A stretch of 64,000 nucleotides of DNA from Micrococcus endophyticus (GCF_014205115.1 NZ_JACHMW010000001.1:1674001-1738000), one strand, 5' to 3'. Counted from the stretch's first letter, positions 39,600-52,837 are shown. Notes: generated from the letters alone by a model not told the origin. Made by a program: numbers and translations.

Positions 39600-40405
39600 A
39601 CCAGCGCTTCATCGTCACCAAGGAGCATCGCCGCTTCACCGAGTTCGCCGACGCTGTCCGCCGCGGCCGCACCATCGGTCTGTGCTTCGGACCGGCCGGG
39701 GTGGGCAAGACGCTGTCCGCGCGCCGCTACGCCCACTGGGAGAAGGCCTATGACCTGCTGACCTACTGGGGGCCGCGCGCCGACAGCGACGCCAAGGTCT
39801 ATGCCGCTCTGGCCCGCAGCCGCACCGTGCTCTACACCCCCAGCGTCCTCACCACCCCACGGGTGCTGAAGGACGAGCTCGACCAGGCCCTCGCCCGCAC
39901 CAGCATCTGCATCGAGCAGCACCTCGAAGCAGTCGGCCAGATCACCCCGGCCCGACGGCACGGCAGGAACTACGTCGAGCTGCTCATCGTCGACGAGTCC
40001 GAACGGCTCCGTCCCACCGCGCTGGAGCTGCTGCGCGATCGCTACGACCGCGACAACATCGCGCTGATCCTGATCGGCATGCCCGGGCTGGAGAAGCAGT
40101 TCAGCCACTACCCCCAGTTCTACAGCCGTGTCGGCTTCGCCCACCAGTACCGGCCCCTGGGCACGGACGAGCTGCTGTTCGTCCTCCAGCGTCACTGGCG
40201 CTCCCTGGGCAAGACCCTCGACTCCGAGGACTTCACCGACGCTCAGGCCATCGCCACCATCACTCGCATCACCCGCGGGAACTTCCGACTGCTAGAGCGG
40301 CTCTTCCCGCAGATCGAGCGCGTCATGAGGATCAACGAGCTCGACACCATCACCAACGATGTCATCGAAGCAGCTGCCAGCACTCTCGTCATTGGCACCA
40401 CCTGA
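39596..40405 (+). CDS. tniB: TniB-like AAA+ ATPase of the transposon
   Basis: 269 residues from a GTG overlapping the tniA stop (GTGA). Walker A FGPAGVGKT (31-39), Walker B LLIVDESERL (about 129-138), arginine-rich C-terminal helices. TnsC/TniB proteins choose and hand over the target to the transposase and confer target immunity. Its last 12 codons lie inside the right terminal repeat (40370-40456), so coding and end functions overlap. No TniQ gene follows. Confidence 0.93.
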   Translation: MNQRFIVTKEHRRFTEFADAVRRGRTIGLCFGPAGVGKTLSARRYAHWEKAYDLLTYWGPRADSDAKVYAALARSRTVLYTPSVLTTPRVLKDELDQALARTSICIEQHLEAVGQITPARRHGRNYVELLIVDESERLRPTALELLRDRYDRDNIALILIGMPGLEKQFSHYPQFYSRVGFAHQYRPLGTDELLFVLQRHWRSLGKTLDSEDFTDAQAIATITRITRGNFRLLERLFPQIERVMRINELDTITNDVIEAAASTLVIGTT

Positions 40406-40456
40406 GACCGCCACGGAGCATCGACAGAACCCCGGCATTTACCGGCGAAGGTCACA
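40370..40456. repeat. Right terminal inverted repeat of the transposon
   Basis: The inverse of 34717-34805: GAGACCGCCACGGAGCATCG through GGCGAAGGTCACA. It includes the tniB stop codon (40403-40405). Confidence 0.85.
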
Positions 40457-40809
40457 GTCTCGTGGGCGGGCGGGGTGTGTAAAGGGGTATACCCGACTGG
40501 ACGGTTTCTCAGGCACACCCTAGAGCGGCATCCCCACCTCGTGGCCTCCTCCCGGCCAGGATGGGCGGCGGGCACCCTCGCGCGACGCATCTCACGAGGC
40601 CCGGGTACACGGATCGGTGGGAGTGGGCCGGGCTGGGCGTTATTAGTTCACGAATGCTTCCGCGTGAGCTGCGCGCGCAGGGCTCGGCCAGTGTGGGTCT
40701 CCATGGCGGGCAGGTTGGCGGCCGGGCCTTTTGGATGCCGCATGCGACGCATCTGCACGACGCTCACCAGAGGGCGATCTCCGCAAAGGGCAAGGTTAAT
40801 CAACCAGTG
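40457..40809. other. Gene-free junction with an orphan IS5-type end
   Basis: Holds a lone inverted-repeat tip (40503-40523; read on the minus strand CTAGGGTGTGCCTGAGAAA) like the ends of the IS5-family element at 43441 and of the MITE. No transposase is attached. I see no gene, and no trace of the missing 5' half of the recombinase broken at 34716. Confidence 0.6.
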
Positions 40810-41502
40810 TCACGATGCCGTGGAATGCATACGACCTTGGGGGTCCCGGCGATTCGTCACCATCGTTACCTCATCCTCAGCAAAGAGGCGCATAACTCGA
40901 ACGAGTACACGAAGCGGGATGAAAGTCAAATGCTGGGTACTGGACCTGTCGGAAGCGACCAGCCATCCAGCCAGTTCGTCCGGGGTGCGCTCGACGCGAG
41001 GATCACTCTCGTCTAGGGCCCACCAGTCGCTAAGGGCCAGAGATTCGAGGGTCCATGCGAAGCGCATGATGAGGCTGTGGATGAAGAGGTTACAGACCTC
41101 GTTTGCCGTGACCACCACCTCCGCGGGTGCCTCCATGTCGTACATGTCGAGATCTCCAAGGGCATCCCAGACGTCAGGTGCCTTCGCGCCCACCCGCAGG
41201 GGGTAACGGACCACTCTTGCCTTTGTCTCCCTTGTTGCTTTGGTGACCTTGGACGGCATCCCGATCAGGCGCCGGACGGCGAAGGCTCCGTTCATGACGT
41301 CCCGCTCAACAAGGTAGAGCGCTTCTATCTCCGCCTCATATGAATCCGCGCCATCTAGTTGTGATGTCCAGGGACGTTGTTGCGTGAACAGCTGACAGGC
41401 GAAGGCCTGGTCTAGGACCGCAGGGACGCCCAGCCGGGCCCGTTCCAAGCGCTCGGCAGCGTTGGCAAGATCGCGCTTCCACGGCCAAGACTCGTTGAAC
41501 AT
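40810..41502 (-). CDS. Hypothetical protein, island-specific
   Basis: 230 residues from ATG at 41502 (MFNESWPWKRDL); a GTG two codons earlier is possible. Soluble, no signal or membrane segment. Visible features: acidic/Trp-containing N-terminus, VRRLIGMPSKVTKATRETKARVVRYPL, ANEVCNLFIHSLIMRFAWTLESLALSDWWALDESD. The end is basic and polar (VTNRRDPQGR). Codon use is clearly lower in GC than the core genes, a sign of transfer. I do not recognise the family. It stands alone; function unknown. Confidence 0.65.
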   Translation of the reverse strand: MFNESWPWKRDLANAAERLERARLGVPAVLDQAFACQLFTQQRPWTSQLDGADSYEAEIEALYLVERDVMNGAFAVRRLIGMPSKVTKATRETKARVVRYPLRVGAKAPDVWDALGDLDMYDMEAPAEVVVTANEVCNLFIHSLIMRFAWTLESLALSDWWALDESDPRVERTPDELAGWLVASDRSSTQHLTFIPLRVLVRVMRLFAEDEVTMVTNRRDPQGRMHSTAS

Positions 41503-41671
41503 GGACACACCATACGAGCCCGCTGGCCGGATTGATCTACCACGGTGGCCCTGTGGGAGGGCGCACTCACGCTGCTGCTAAGGGATCGATCAACGCGTTC
41601 GGTCAGTCGACCTGGTGCCCACGAGGCTGTGCCCCCATTTCGACATGGCTGGTGTGCTATAGGGATGGGGT

Positions 41672-42043
41672 TCACATAAGTGGTCCGTGGAGCTCGGTTA
41701 CGGTAGAAGCATGGGCGCATGGTGGCAGCTTGAAACAGGGAGCCGGCTGACACCGTTGAACGGCAAGAACACGGTTCCAGATGAGTTGATGCTCCTGGTC
41801 ACGGACGCGGATCACTTCGTCGATGAGGCCCAAGTTGAAGCGCTGTCCGAGCTCGAGGCCTGCGGACGTGAGGACGGGCCGGTACGAACTGGTACCACCG
41901 GGCTCGAGGTAACCATGAGCCTCGAGGTCCGAAGACGCCTTCTGAATCTTGAGGTTGACCCCGTTGGGTGGACATCCTCGCGCGTCCTGACTTTGTTCCC
42001 TAACGGTCACTGCGAGTTTCGGCCCATCTGGTGTTTCGGCCAT
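41672..42043 (-). CDS. Possible small protein, weakly supported
   Basis: 123-codon open frame from ATG 42043 (MAETPDGPKLAVTVREQ...), with a stretch (SSDLEAHGYLEPGGTSSYRPVLTSAGLELGQ) reminiscent of a winged helix, and a divergent position relative to the pentapeptide gene. A plus-strand frame overlaps it (41687-42163). No clear ribosome site; it may not be real. Confidence 0.35.
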   Translation of the reverse strand: MAETPDGPKLAVTVREQSQDARGCPPNGVNLKIQKASSDLEAHGYLEPGGTSSYRPVLTSAGLELGQRFNLGLIDEVIRVRDQEHQLIWNRVLAVQRCQPAPCFKLPPCAHASTVTELHGPLM

Positions 42044-42159
42044 CGTTTGCGGGCAGACCGCGTGAGCGTGCGACGCCTTGGCCACGCCCCGACCCGGCCA
42101 CCTGGCCGAAATCCCTCGTTAGTGAGCGGACCGAACGACGAGTTTGCGACACTGGGCGC

Positions 42160-43344
42160 ATGAGCGACGGCCCAATCACTCCCCCGCACCCGAAAGTCGG
42201 CATGGTGCCCGCGCAGCCTGCGGCCAAGCCCGAGCGCGGCCGGGTGAAACACCCGCGCCTGTGGGGAGTGCTGGGCTGGGCAGCCACCGCCGTGATCCTG
42301 GGCCTGATCGTGGCCGCCGTACTCACGATCGTGCTGTGGCTCATGTTCCGAGGCGTATGGCCCTGGGACGACAGCGACAGGCTCAAGGTCAAGGGCATCG
42401 ACCTGCTGAAGCTCGCCCTGAGCGTCGTGGCCGGCGCAGGCGGTGCGGTCGCGCTGACCATCTCGGTGCTCAAACAGCGCATCCTCGAGCGCGACGCCGA
42501 AGGCCAACGGGCCGAGGCTGCGGCCCAAAGAGAGGTCGATGCGGCGTTCCGGTCCCGCTACGGTGAGGCCGCGACTCAGCTCGGCAGTGACCGGGCGGCG
42601 GTACAGCTGGCCGGGGTGTACGCGATGGCCAACCTGGCCGACGACTGGCCTGAACAGCGCCAGCAGTGCGTCGACGTGCTGTGCGGGTTTCTCCGCCTCC
42701 CCCCACCCGCCGATGAAGGTCTAGGGGCTGCGGACGCGAAGATCCGTACCACCATCGGCGCTGTCCTCCGCGACCATCTACAAGAAGGAGGCGCGTGGTG
42801 CGGGCTCGACTTCAACCTCATCGGCGCCTACTTGGTCGACCTGGACCTCATAGGTGCTCGCTTTACCGGCCGGAACACCTGGTTTACCGGGGCGCAGTTC
42901 ACCGGCGAGCACACCACGTTCGACCTGGCGCGGTTCGCCAGCGAGCACACCTCGTTCGCCGAGGCGCGGTTCACCGGCGAGCACACCTCGTTCGCCGAGG
43001 CGCGGTTCACCGGCGAGCACACCACGTTCGCCAAGGCGGAGTTCACCGGCAAAACCACCTCGTTCGGCGAGGCGGAGTTCACCGGCAAAACCACCTCGTT
43101 CGGCGGGGCGGAGTTCACCGGCGAGAACACCTGGTTCGCCGGGGCGGAGTTCACCGGCGAGCACACCTGGTTCGCCGGGGCGGAGTTCACCGGCGAGAAC
43201 ACCTGGTTCGGCGGGGCGGAGTTCACCGGCAAAACCACCTCGTTCGCCGGTGCGCAGTTCACCGGCAACCGTGAGCAAGTGTTTAAGGAAGCGGTCGTGC
43301 CACAGTATGCCCTAATCGGGGCGCAATTCGCAGTCGAGCCGTAA
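42160..43344 (+). CDS. Membrane protein with C-terminal pentapeptide-type repeats
   Basis: 394 residues from ATG at 42160. Two membrane segments (about 37-65 and 86-106), a helical cytosolic region (about 110-190: ILERDAEGQRAEAAAQREVDAAFRSRYGEAATQLGSDR, then VYAMANLADDWPEQRQQCVDVLCGFLR), and from about 230 a right-handed-helix-like domain of twelve-residue units (A-x-F-T-G-x-x-T-x-F-x-x) akin to Pentapeptide_3. Actinobacteria carry many such proteins with the same VYAL-LADD linker; their function is unknown. The ATG has no strong ribosome site. Confidence 0.82.
   Translation: MSDGPITPPHPKVGMVPAQPAAKPERGRVKHPRLWGVLGWAATAVILGLIVAAVLTIVLWLMFRGVWPWDDSDRLKVKGIDLLKLALSVVAGAGGAVALTISVLKQRILERDAEGQRAEAAAQREVDAAFRSRYGEAATQLGSDRAAVQLAGVYAMANLADDWPEQRQQCVDVLCGFLRLPPPADEGLGAADAKIRTTIGAVLRDHLQEGGAWCGLDFNLIGAYLVDLDLIGARFTGRNTWFTGAQFTGEHTTFDLARFASEHTSFAEARFTGEHTSFAEARFTGEHTTFAKAEFTGKTTSFGEAEFTGKTTSFGGAEFTGENTWFAGAEFTGEHTWFAGAEFTGENTWFGGAEFTGKTTSFAGAQFTGNREQVFKEAVVPQYALIGAQFAVEP
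42856..43269 (+). repeat. 36-bp tandem repeats within the pentapeptide gene
   Basis: Eleven full 36-bp units and a partial one, in frame. The core GTTCACCGGCGAGCACACC or its AAAACC variant recurs nearly unchanged, with neighbouring units more alike than distant ones, indicating recent slippage or unequal exchange. Confidence 0.9.
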
Positions 43345-43490
43345 TGGTCGTTTGTGGCGGGCGTCCGGGATGCGACGGGGCGGCGTCGGATGTGCGGCGC
43401 GTCGCTCGCCAAATGACTCGCCACAACTGAAGTGCCAGAACTAGGGCGTGTCTGAGAATAGATGCACGAGTCAGCTGAGACCCTGGGGAC

Positions 43491-44376
43491 ATGTCCCGGT
43501 TCCAGATGCTCTCCGACGCCCAATGGGAGTTGATCGCCCCGATGCTCCCGACCCGGACCGGCCGCGCCGGCAGGCCGTTCGCCGACGCCCGCGCCATGGT
43601 GGAGGCGATCATCTACCGGTACCGGTGCGGAATCGCTTGGAGGGATCTGCCCGAGGTCTACGGGCCCTGGCAGACCGTGTGGACCTGGCATCGGCGCCTG
43701 GCCGAAAAAGGCACCTGGGACACGGTGCTGGCCACGCTGACCGCCGCCGCTGACGCCGAAGGCCTGATCGATTGGTCGGTCTCGGTGGACTCCACGATCG
43801 CCCGCGCCCACCAGCACGCGACGAACATCACCCGCCACACAGGGGGATGGATCGAACTACAAGAATCCGCGTGAGGAGCCGGCCGATCACGGCATCGGGC
43901 GCTCCCGTGGCGGGCTGAGCACGAAGATCCATCAGCTCGTCGATGGGACCGGGCTGCCGCTGGTCAGCCTGATCACCCCCCGGCCAGGCAGGGGACTCCC
44001 CGATGCTGCTTCCTCTTCTGGAGCAGCTGCGCGTGACCCGGCCAGTAGGGCGGCCCCGGACCCGCCCCGAGGCCGTGCTGGGCGATAAGGCGTACTCCTC
44101 CCGGGCGATCCGCACCCACCTACGCGCCCGTGGGATCAAAGCGGTCATCCCCGAACCGGCCGACCAGCAGGGCCACCGCAGACGGCGCGGTGCCCGCGGC
44201 GGGCGCCCCGTCAGCCTCGACGCGGACGCCTACAAGGGCCGCAACGTCATCGAGCGTCAGTACGCTCACCTGAAGCAGTGGCGGGGTCTGGCGACCCGGT
44301 ATGACAAGTACGCGATCATCTACAGGGCCGCTGTGGTCCTGAATGCTGTGCTCGCATGGTCAAAAGGGACTGGTGC
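43491..44376 (+). pseudogene. IS5-family transposase (split and frameshifted)
   Basis: First frame (43491-43874): MLSDAQWELIAPMLP, YRYRCGIAWRDLPEVYGPW, DWSVSVDSTIARAHQHA (first Asp of the DDE set), ending in a stop at the usual ORFA/ORFB junction. The next frame resumes with NYKNPREEPADHGIGRSRGGLSTKIH, then a second slip in a run of six C (about 43976-43981) before GDSPMLLPLLEQL and VLGDKAYSSRAIR (second Asp), NVIERQYAHLKQWR (Glu). The first shift may be programmed; the second is not expected. The C-terminus is cut by the IS3 insertion. Confidence 0.8.
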
Positions 44377-44397
44377 ACGTGTAGGTGACAGTCGTCT

Positions 44398-45282
44398 TCA
44401 CGCCGGGTCTGCGGGCGTGTGGTCCATGATCAACTCGTACTCGACCGGCGTCAATCGGCCCAGGCGCACCTGCCGGCGGCGACGGCGGTAGGTCCGCTCG
44501 ATCCAGGTGATGATCCCGGCCCGCAGCTCGTCCCGGGTGTCCCAGTCGCGTCGGTCCAGCACGTTCTTCTGCAGCAGCGCGAAGAAGGACTCCATAGCCG
44601 CGTTGTCCCCGGCAGCACCGACCTGTCCCATGGACCCGATCAGCCCGTGGGCGGTCAGGGCGTCCTGGAATAGGGCCGAGCGGAATTGCGAGCCGCGGTC
44701 CGAGTGCACGATGCACCCGGCCACCACGTCGGTGCCTCCGCGGCGGGCCACGGCCTGCTCGAGCGCGTTCACGGCCAACGAGGCCTGCATCCGGTCGGCC
44801 ATGGAGTACCCCACGATCCGTCCGGCGTAGAGATCCTTGATCGCGCAGAGGTAGAGCTTGCCCTCACCGGTGGGGTGTTCGGTGATGTCGGTCAACCACA
44901 GCCGGTTGGGCTCCTCGGCAGAGAAGTCCCGGCGGACGCGGTCATCGTGCACGGGTGGGCCTGGGCGGGTCCCGTTCTTGCCGCGCTTGGCCCCGAACGC
45001 GCAGTGCCACTGGTTCTCGTGGCAGAGCCGCCAGGCGGTACGGGCCGCCATCGGAGCGCCAGCATTCTCGGCCTCGTCGCGCAGCAGCCGGTACCCGAAC
45101 TCGGGATCGTTCTGGTGGGCGTCGTGGAGGGCGTTGGCCCGATGAGCGGCCTCCACCTCCGCGGTGGTGACAGGGTTCTGGAGCCAGCGGTAGTAGGGCT
45201 GGCGGGCGAGCTTGAGGACCCGCAAGGACACCGCGACCGGGATCTGGTCGGCGGCGAGCTCGGACACGAGCGGGTACATCAT
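44398..45282 (-). CDS. IS3-family transposase OrfB
   Basis: 294 residues from ATG at 45282; the main product is probably an OrfAB fusion made by -1 frameshifting. HTH_21-type N-terminal region (RQPYYRWLQNPVTTAEVEAAHRANALHDAHQND), then the rve core with Asp in RLWLTDITEHPTGEGK, Asp in IVHSDRGSQF and Glu in NAAMESFFALLQ, so all catalytic residues are present. The end RRQVRLGRLTPVEYEL is typical. Probably active. It reads opposite to the IS5 transposase it interrupts. Confidence 0.94.
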   Translation of the reverse strand: MMYPLVSELAADQIPVAVSLRVLKLARQPYYRWLQNPVTTAEVEAAHRANALHDAHQNDPEFGYRLLRDEAENAGAPMAARTAWRLCHENQWHCAFGAKRGKNGTRPGPPVHDDRVRRDFSAEEPNRLWLTDITEHPTGEGKLYLCAIKDLYAGRIVGYSMADRMQASLAVNALEQAVARRGGTDVVAGCIVHSDRGSQFRSALFQDALTAHGLIGSMGQVGAAGDNAAMESFFALLQKNVLDRRDWDTRDELRAGIITWIERTYRRRRRQVRLGRLTPVEYELIMDHTPADPA

Positions 45283-45581
45283 TTTTTCGGCAGGTTCGCC
45301 TGGGAGAGGTAGGCCGCGGCGCGGCGTAGGACTTCGTTCTCCTGCTCGAGGAGCCGGATCCTGCGGCGGGCTGCGCGGAGTTCTTCGGCCTCCGTGGCGG
45401 TGGTGCCGGGCTTGTTGCCGGCTTCGATCTCGGCTTGGCGCATCCAATTCGTCAGACAGGAGAAGCTGATCCCGAAGTCCTTCGCGATCTGCTTCAAGTG
45501 GGTGCCGGGCTCACGGTTCTGGGCGACGCGGACGACGTCGTCGCGGAACTCTTGGGGGTAGGGGGCGGGCATGGTGCACAT
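45279..45581 (-). CDS. IS3-family transposase OrfA
   Basis: 100 residues. N-terminal HTH (PQEFRDDVVRVAQNREPGTHLKQIAKDFGISFSCLTNWMRQAE) and a leucine-zipper-like helix (EELRAARRRIRLLEQENEVLRRAAAYLSQ) used for oligomerisation. The stop overlaps the orfB start in AAAAAATGATG, a slippery context that allows the OrfAB fusion needed for transposition. Confidence 0.94.
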   Translation of the reverse strand: MCTMPAPYPQEFRDDVVRVAQNREPGTHLKQIAKDFGISFSCLTNWMRQAEIEAGNKPGTTATEAEELRAARRRIRLLEQENEVLRRAAAYLSQANLPKK

Positions 45582-45719
45582 CCTTCCCCGCGGTGTGGGA
45601 ACACCACAGATCGTATGTCACCTACACGCGCATCAGTCCCAAACGATTGTCAGACATGCCCTAGCAGCCGATCGCGCTCTCGGGCGGATCAGTGTCCGAA
45701 CCGCCGCCCACAGGGCCCG

Positions 45720-46440
45720 GCTAGTCAGACGTCACGGCAATGGCGAACGCGTCCGAGTGCGCCACGGGAGACATGCCGGCTGCCGCGGCCGACGTGGTGC
45801 GTCAGGACCTCCCGGCCACGGCTGGCACCGGCGCGCACGAGGCCGTGTTCCAGTGCGAGCTCACGAGTGCGCGCTCCAGGCCTCGAGGCGGCAATCATGC
45901 CGTGCGGAGCGAGGCGTCGACACCACGCACCACGATCATGCTGGAGGGCACGTCGATAATGGACCTGACGCAGTCGAAGCCACCCAGGACCTCACGTGGA
46001 TGCGGTCAGCGACCTCCAGCTGGTGCGCTGCGGAGCTCGGAGCATGCGTTCGACGCCATCCGGTCTGGTGCGTGGCTGACCCGCGGGACGCGTGGCCACG
46101 GGCTTGCGGACACACCTGAGGCCCGCAGGCCGGCGGCGCCCCTGAGGCGGGCGGCCCCCGCCCCTGCCGTTGTGCCAATCGGCCCGAGCCACGACGTGGC
46201 GGATCCTCCTCGCCCCGTGGACGGTGTGGTTCTCGGTGTGGATCCGTTGGACCGCCTCCATGACGTTCTCGTCTCGAAGGCCCCGTGCGCACGTGGGAGG
46301 CGGCTTCGCGGCGCGGCCACCATGCGACGCCAAGAACACCCATCCCATCCCGTTGAGCCGGCGGCAGCAGGCCTTGACCTGGCACAGATCGCGGGCCTCA
46401 CCGGTGAACGCGACCATGATGTCGTGGGGCGGTCGAGCTC
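45720..46440 (-). pseudogene. Decayed IS3-family transposase (orfB)
   Basis: Pieces in several minus-strand frames align in order with a typical OrfB: MVAFTGEARDLCQVKACCRRL, LRDENVMEAVQRIHTENHTVHGARRIRH, QLEVADRIHVRSWV, IDVPSSMIVVRGVDASLRTA, then a faint end. At least three frameshifts and stops. It is a different lineage from the intact IS3 nearby. The rest of 45665-46548 holds nothing I can support. Confidence 0.7.
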
Positions 46441-46629
46441 GCGAGAGACGAATCCCCGCCGACGCCGGCCTGCGGGGCAATGGCCCGGTCCGAGTGCGGT
46501 CGCGGGCCCCCTTCGTCGGGGTCCCTTCCGAAGAGCGTTCGCCGAGGGGCCGTGGCGAGCTCTGAGACCCGGCCCGCCACGACCCCTGGCCGGCAGCCGA
46601 GGTGGGGCACCGGCCCCTGGAAACACGGA

Positions 46630-46657
46630 AGGCCCCGCACCACCAGGTGCAGGGCCT
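46630..46657 (-). terminator. Second (distal) terminator of the second rrn operon
   Basis: 12-bp stem (46630-46641 with 46646-46657, one G-T), 4-nt loop. The matching position near 24400 in the first operon has the left arm but a different right side. Confidence 0.8.
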
Positions 46658-46674
46658 CCCCCGGGAATGCAAGA

Positions 46675-46702
46675 AGGGCCCCGCACCAAAGTGCAGGGCC
46701 CT
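46675..46702 (-). terminator. First (proximal) terminator of the second rrn operon
   Basis: 12-bp stem (46675-46686 with 46691-46702), CAAA/TTTG loop, 12 bp after the 5S gene; same as 24461-24488. Confidence 0.85.
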
Positions 46703-46714
46703 CCCCAAAGAATG

Positions 46715-46831
46715 TCCGGCGGCGACCTACTCTCCCACAACCTCCCGGTTGCAGTACCATCGGCGCTGTGGGCCTTAGCTTCCGGGTTCGGAATGGAACC
46801 GGGCGTTTCCCCCACGCTATGACCGCCGTAA
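46715..46831 (-). rRNA. rrf: 5S ribosomal RNA, second operon
   Basis: Identical by eye to the copy at 24501-24617; ends estimated from pairing of the termini. Confidence 0.95.
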
Positions 46832-47018
46832 CCCTTCATCCCACCCCACACCCGACAAACACCAGGCATGGTGGGAAACCATCACGGGTCACACAACAGT
46901 GACACTATTCAACAATACTCAACCACCCCAACAGGGCGACCGGTTGCAATCAGACAACCGCACAGTGGACGCAAGCACCACACCCTCACCACCCGAAGCA
47001 TGGGCAGCAAAGAAAAAA

Positions 47019-50115
<3,097 letters not shown>

Positions 50116-50549
50116 ACAATGAAAGTCCTCAAATGAGCAAAAATATAACTAAGATGTCATTCTCGGCGTCACCACACCTCACACACCACCCCAGGGGGAA
50201 CAGTGCGATCAACGATGCAGCAACAATAAAAATAAGATGCTCGCGTCCACTATGCAGTTCTCAAACAACAACCCACACCCCATCCACTCACCCACAAGGT
50301 GCAGCTTCACAAGGCGCGGAGACCAGAAACAACAACCCCACCCCCACGGGCAGGGCGCCTGCTGTTCCAGGACCCAACAGTGTGCCAACACCAGCTCGCA
50401 GCCACCAACACCACCCATTCCAACCCAACCCCCAAAGAGGTTCGGCGTACTCGAGCACTGCCGGCGCCACCACTGGCACCATTCATCGATGTTCCACCCA
50501 TGAGCAACCCGCCATCACACACTCGGTGATGCAACGGGCACTTAATGCT

Positions 50550-52078
<1,529 letters not shown>

Positions 52079-52304
52079 AAAATTACAGAACAACATCACA
52101 GCAGCCGGAAATAACCACCATGACATCAATTCAATACCCGGCAGACCATCACCACACCACGGGGGTGGTGAGCGATGATCAACCAATATGTGTTAAAACA
52201 ATTGGCATCAACAAACTTGGCACACTATTGAGTTCTCAAACAACAGGCGCTTCCAGCTTCAGCGACCCGCTCCGCGGGCCGTTTCGCTCTGGAGCAACTT
52301 CTCC

Positions 52305-52334
52305 ATCCTAGACCATCCGCTGCGACCATGTCAA
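52305..52334 (-). promoter_or_regulatory. Proximal rRNA promoter of the second operon
   Basis: TTGACA (52329-52334), 18-bp spacer, TAGGAT (52305-52310) on the minus strand, identical to the first operon. Confidence 0.88.
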
Positions 52335-52382
52335 CCCCGTTTTCAAGGTCTTCACTCGCCGTTCACGCGATCAGGCTCGAAA

Positions 52383-52410
52383 ACCTTACCACGTTCCCGG
52401 TCGCTGTCAA
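52383..52410 (-). promoter_or_regulatory. Distal rRNA promoter, present only in the second operon
   Basis: TTGACA (52405-52410), 16-bp spacer, TAAGGT (52383-52388), 76 bp upstream of the proximal promoter. The first operon keeps a degenerate -10 (TAGGGT, near 30183-30188) but no -35. Confidence 0.75.
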
Positions 52411-52486
52411 CCCTGCATTCCTGCCGGGCTGCTCCATCGCCGGCTCACGCACGGGACAGGTTCATCAGAACCTCACCGCACAGACA

Positions 52487-52650
52487 CCGGTGACTCGCAC
52501 CAGATCATCTTCTTCAGGAGTCTCGACCCGCATCACTGCCGGCCGCGTGCCCGGTGAACACCGTCCGCCCTGGACCTGCCATTCTCGGCATGAATCCGCG
52601 GATCTCATGTTCCTCACCGCACCTCCCGGTCACCCGGTCGGCGTCGTAAG
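52487..52650. repeat. Distal rrn upstream block, copy 2
   Basis: Counterpart of 30197-30367 with a handful of differences. From 52651 to the glgB stop at 52838 I see no gene; weaker similarity to the other copy continues to about 52700. Confidence 0.6.
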
Positions 52651-52837
52651 CACAAGAGAGAACACTACCCGTCCTCGCCCCCGAACGTGAAATCGGGAGT
52701 GGTGCATCGACTCCCGTCAAGACCGGGGGTCCTGCTTCCGCAGATTCATGCCGATCTGGGCAGGCAAGAGCCTCGTCCGGCACCGCCTCGGCGCCCCATG
52801 GCCGCCTCGTCCCTCGACGTGAGGTCCGCCACGTCCG

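Larger units (their letters stand above)
34717..40456 (+). mobile_element. 5.74-kb TniA/TniB/resolvase transposon carrying an efflux cassette
   Basis: Ends TGTGACCTTCGCCGG at 34717 and its inverse at 40456 (TGT...ACA tips). The first 55 bp are almost identical at both ends (CTTCGCCGGTAAATG, GTTCTGTCGATGCTCCGTGG) and weaker similarity continues to about 90 bp. Transposition genes on the right: tnpR resolvase, tniA DDE transposase, tniB ATPase, as in Tn552/Tn402/Tn5053-type elements, but no tniQ. Cargo on the left, opposite strand: MFS exporter, TetR regulator, broken DUF3817 gene. No 5-bp target duplication is visible (CATCC left, GTCTC right). Confidence 0.88.
44380..45626 (-). mobile_element. 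Intact IS3-family insertion sequence (1247 bp)
   Basis: Terminal inverted repeats TGTAGGTGACA (44380-44390) and TGTCACCTACA (45616-45626), with matching CG just outside. It encodes overlapping orfA and orfB on the minus strand with an A6 slippery run at their junction. No clear target duplication flanks it (CACG left, CGCG right). Confidence 0.9.
43441..45664 (+). mobile_element. IS5-family element interrupted by an IS3 element
   Basis: Left end CTAGGGCGTGTCTGAGAAT (43441-43459) and right end, inverted, CTAGGGCATGTCTGACAAT (45646-45664); CTAG flanks fit the YTAR target of IS5 relatives. The transposase lies on the plus strand; its distal end and the right terminus are separated by the IS3 element at 44380-45626. 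Without the insert the element would be about 980 bp. Confidence 0.85.

Noticed and set aside
42856-43269. Possible CRISPR array
   Set aside because: The 36-bp units are contiguous, with no spacers, and are in frame within a protein gene.
42778-43278. Antisense repeat frame (AGELRPAERGVL-type) over the pentapeptide gene
   Set aside because: A consequence of the 36-bp tandem repeats being open in several frames.
44372-45634. Target-site duplication around the IS3 element
   Set aside because: Left flank CACG and right flank CGCG do not match at 3 or 4 bp in any alignment I tried.
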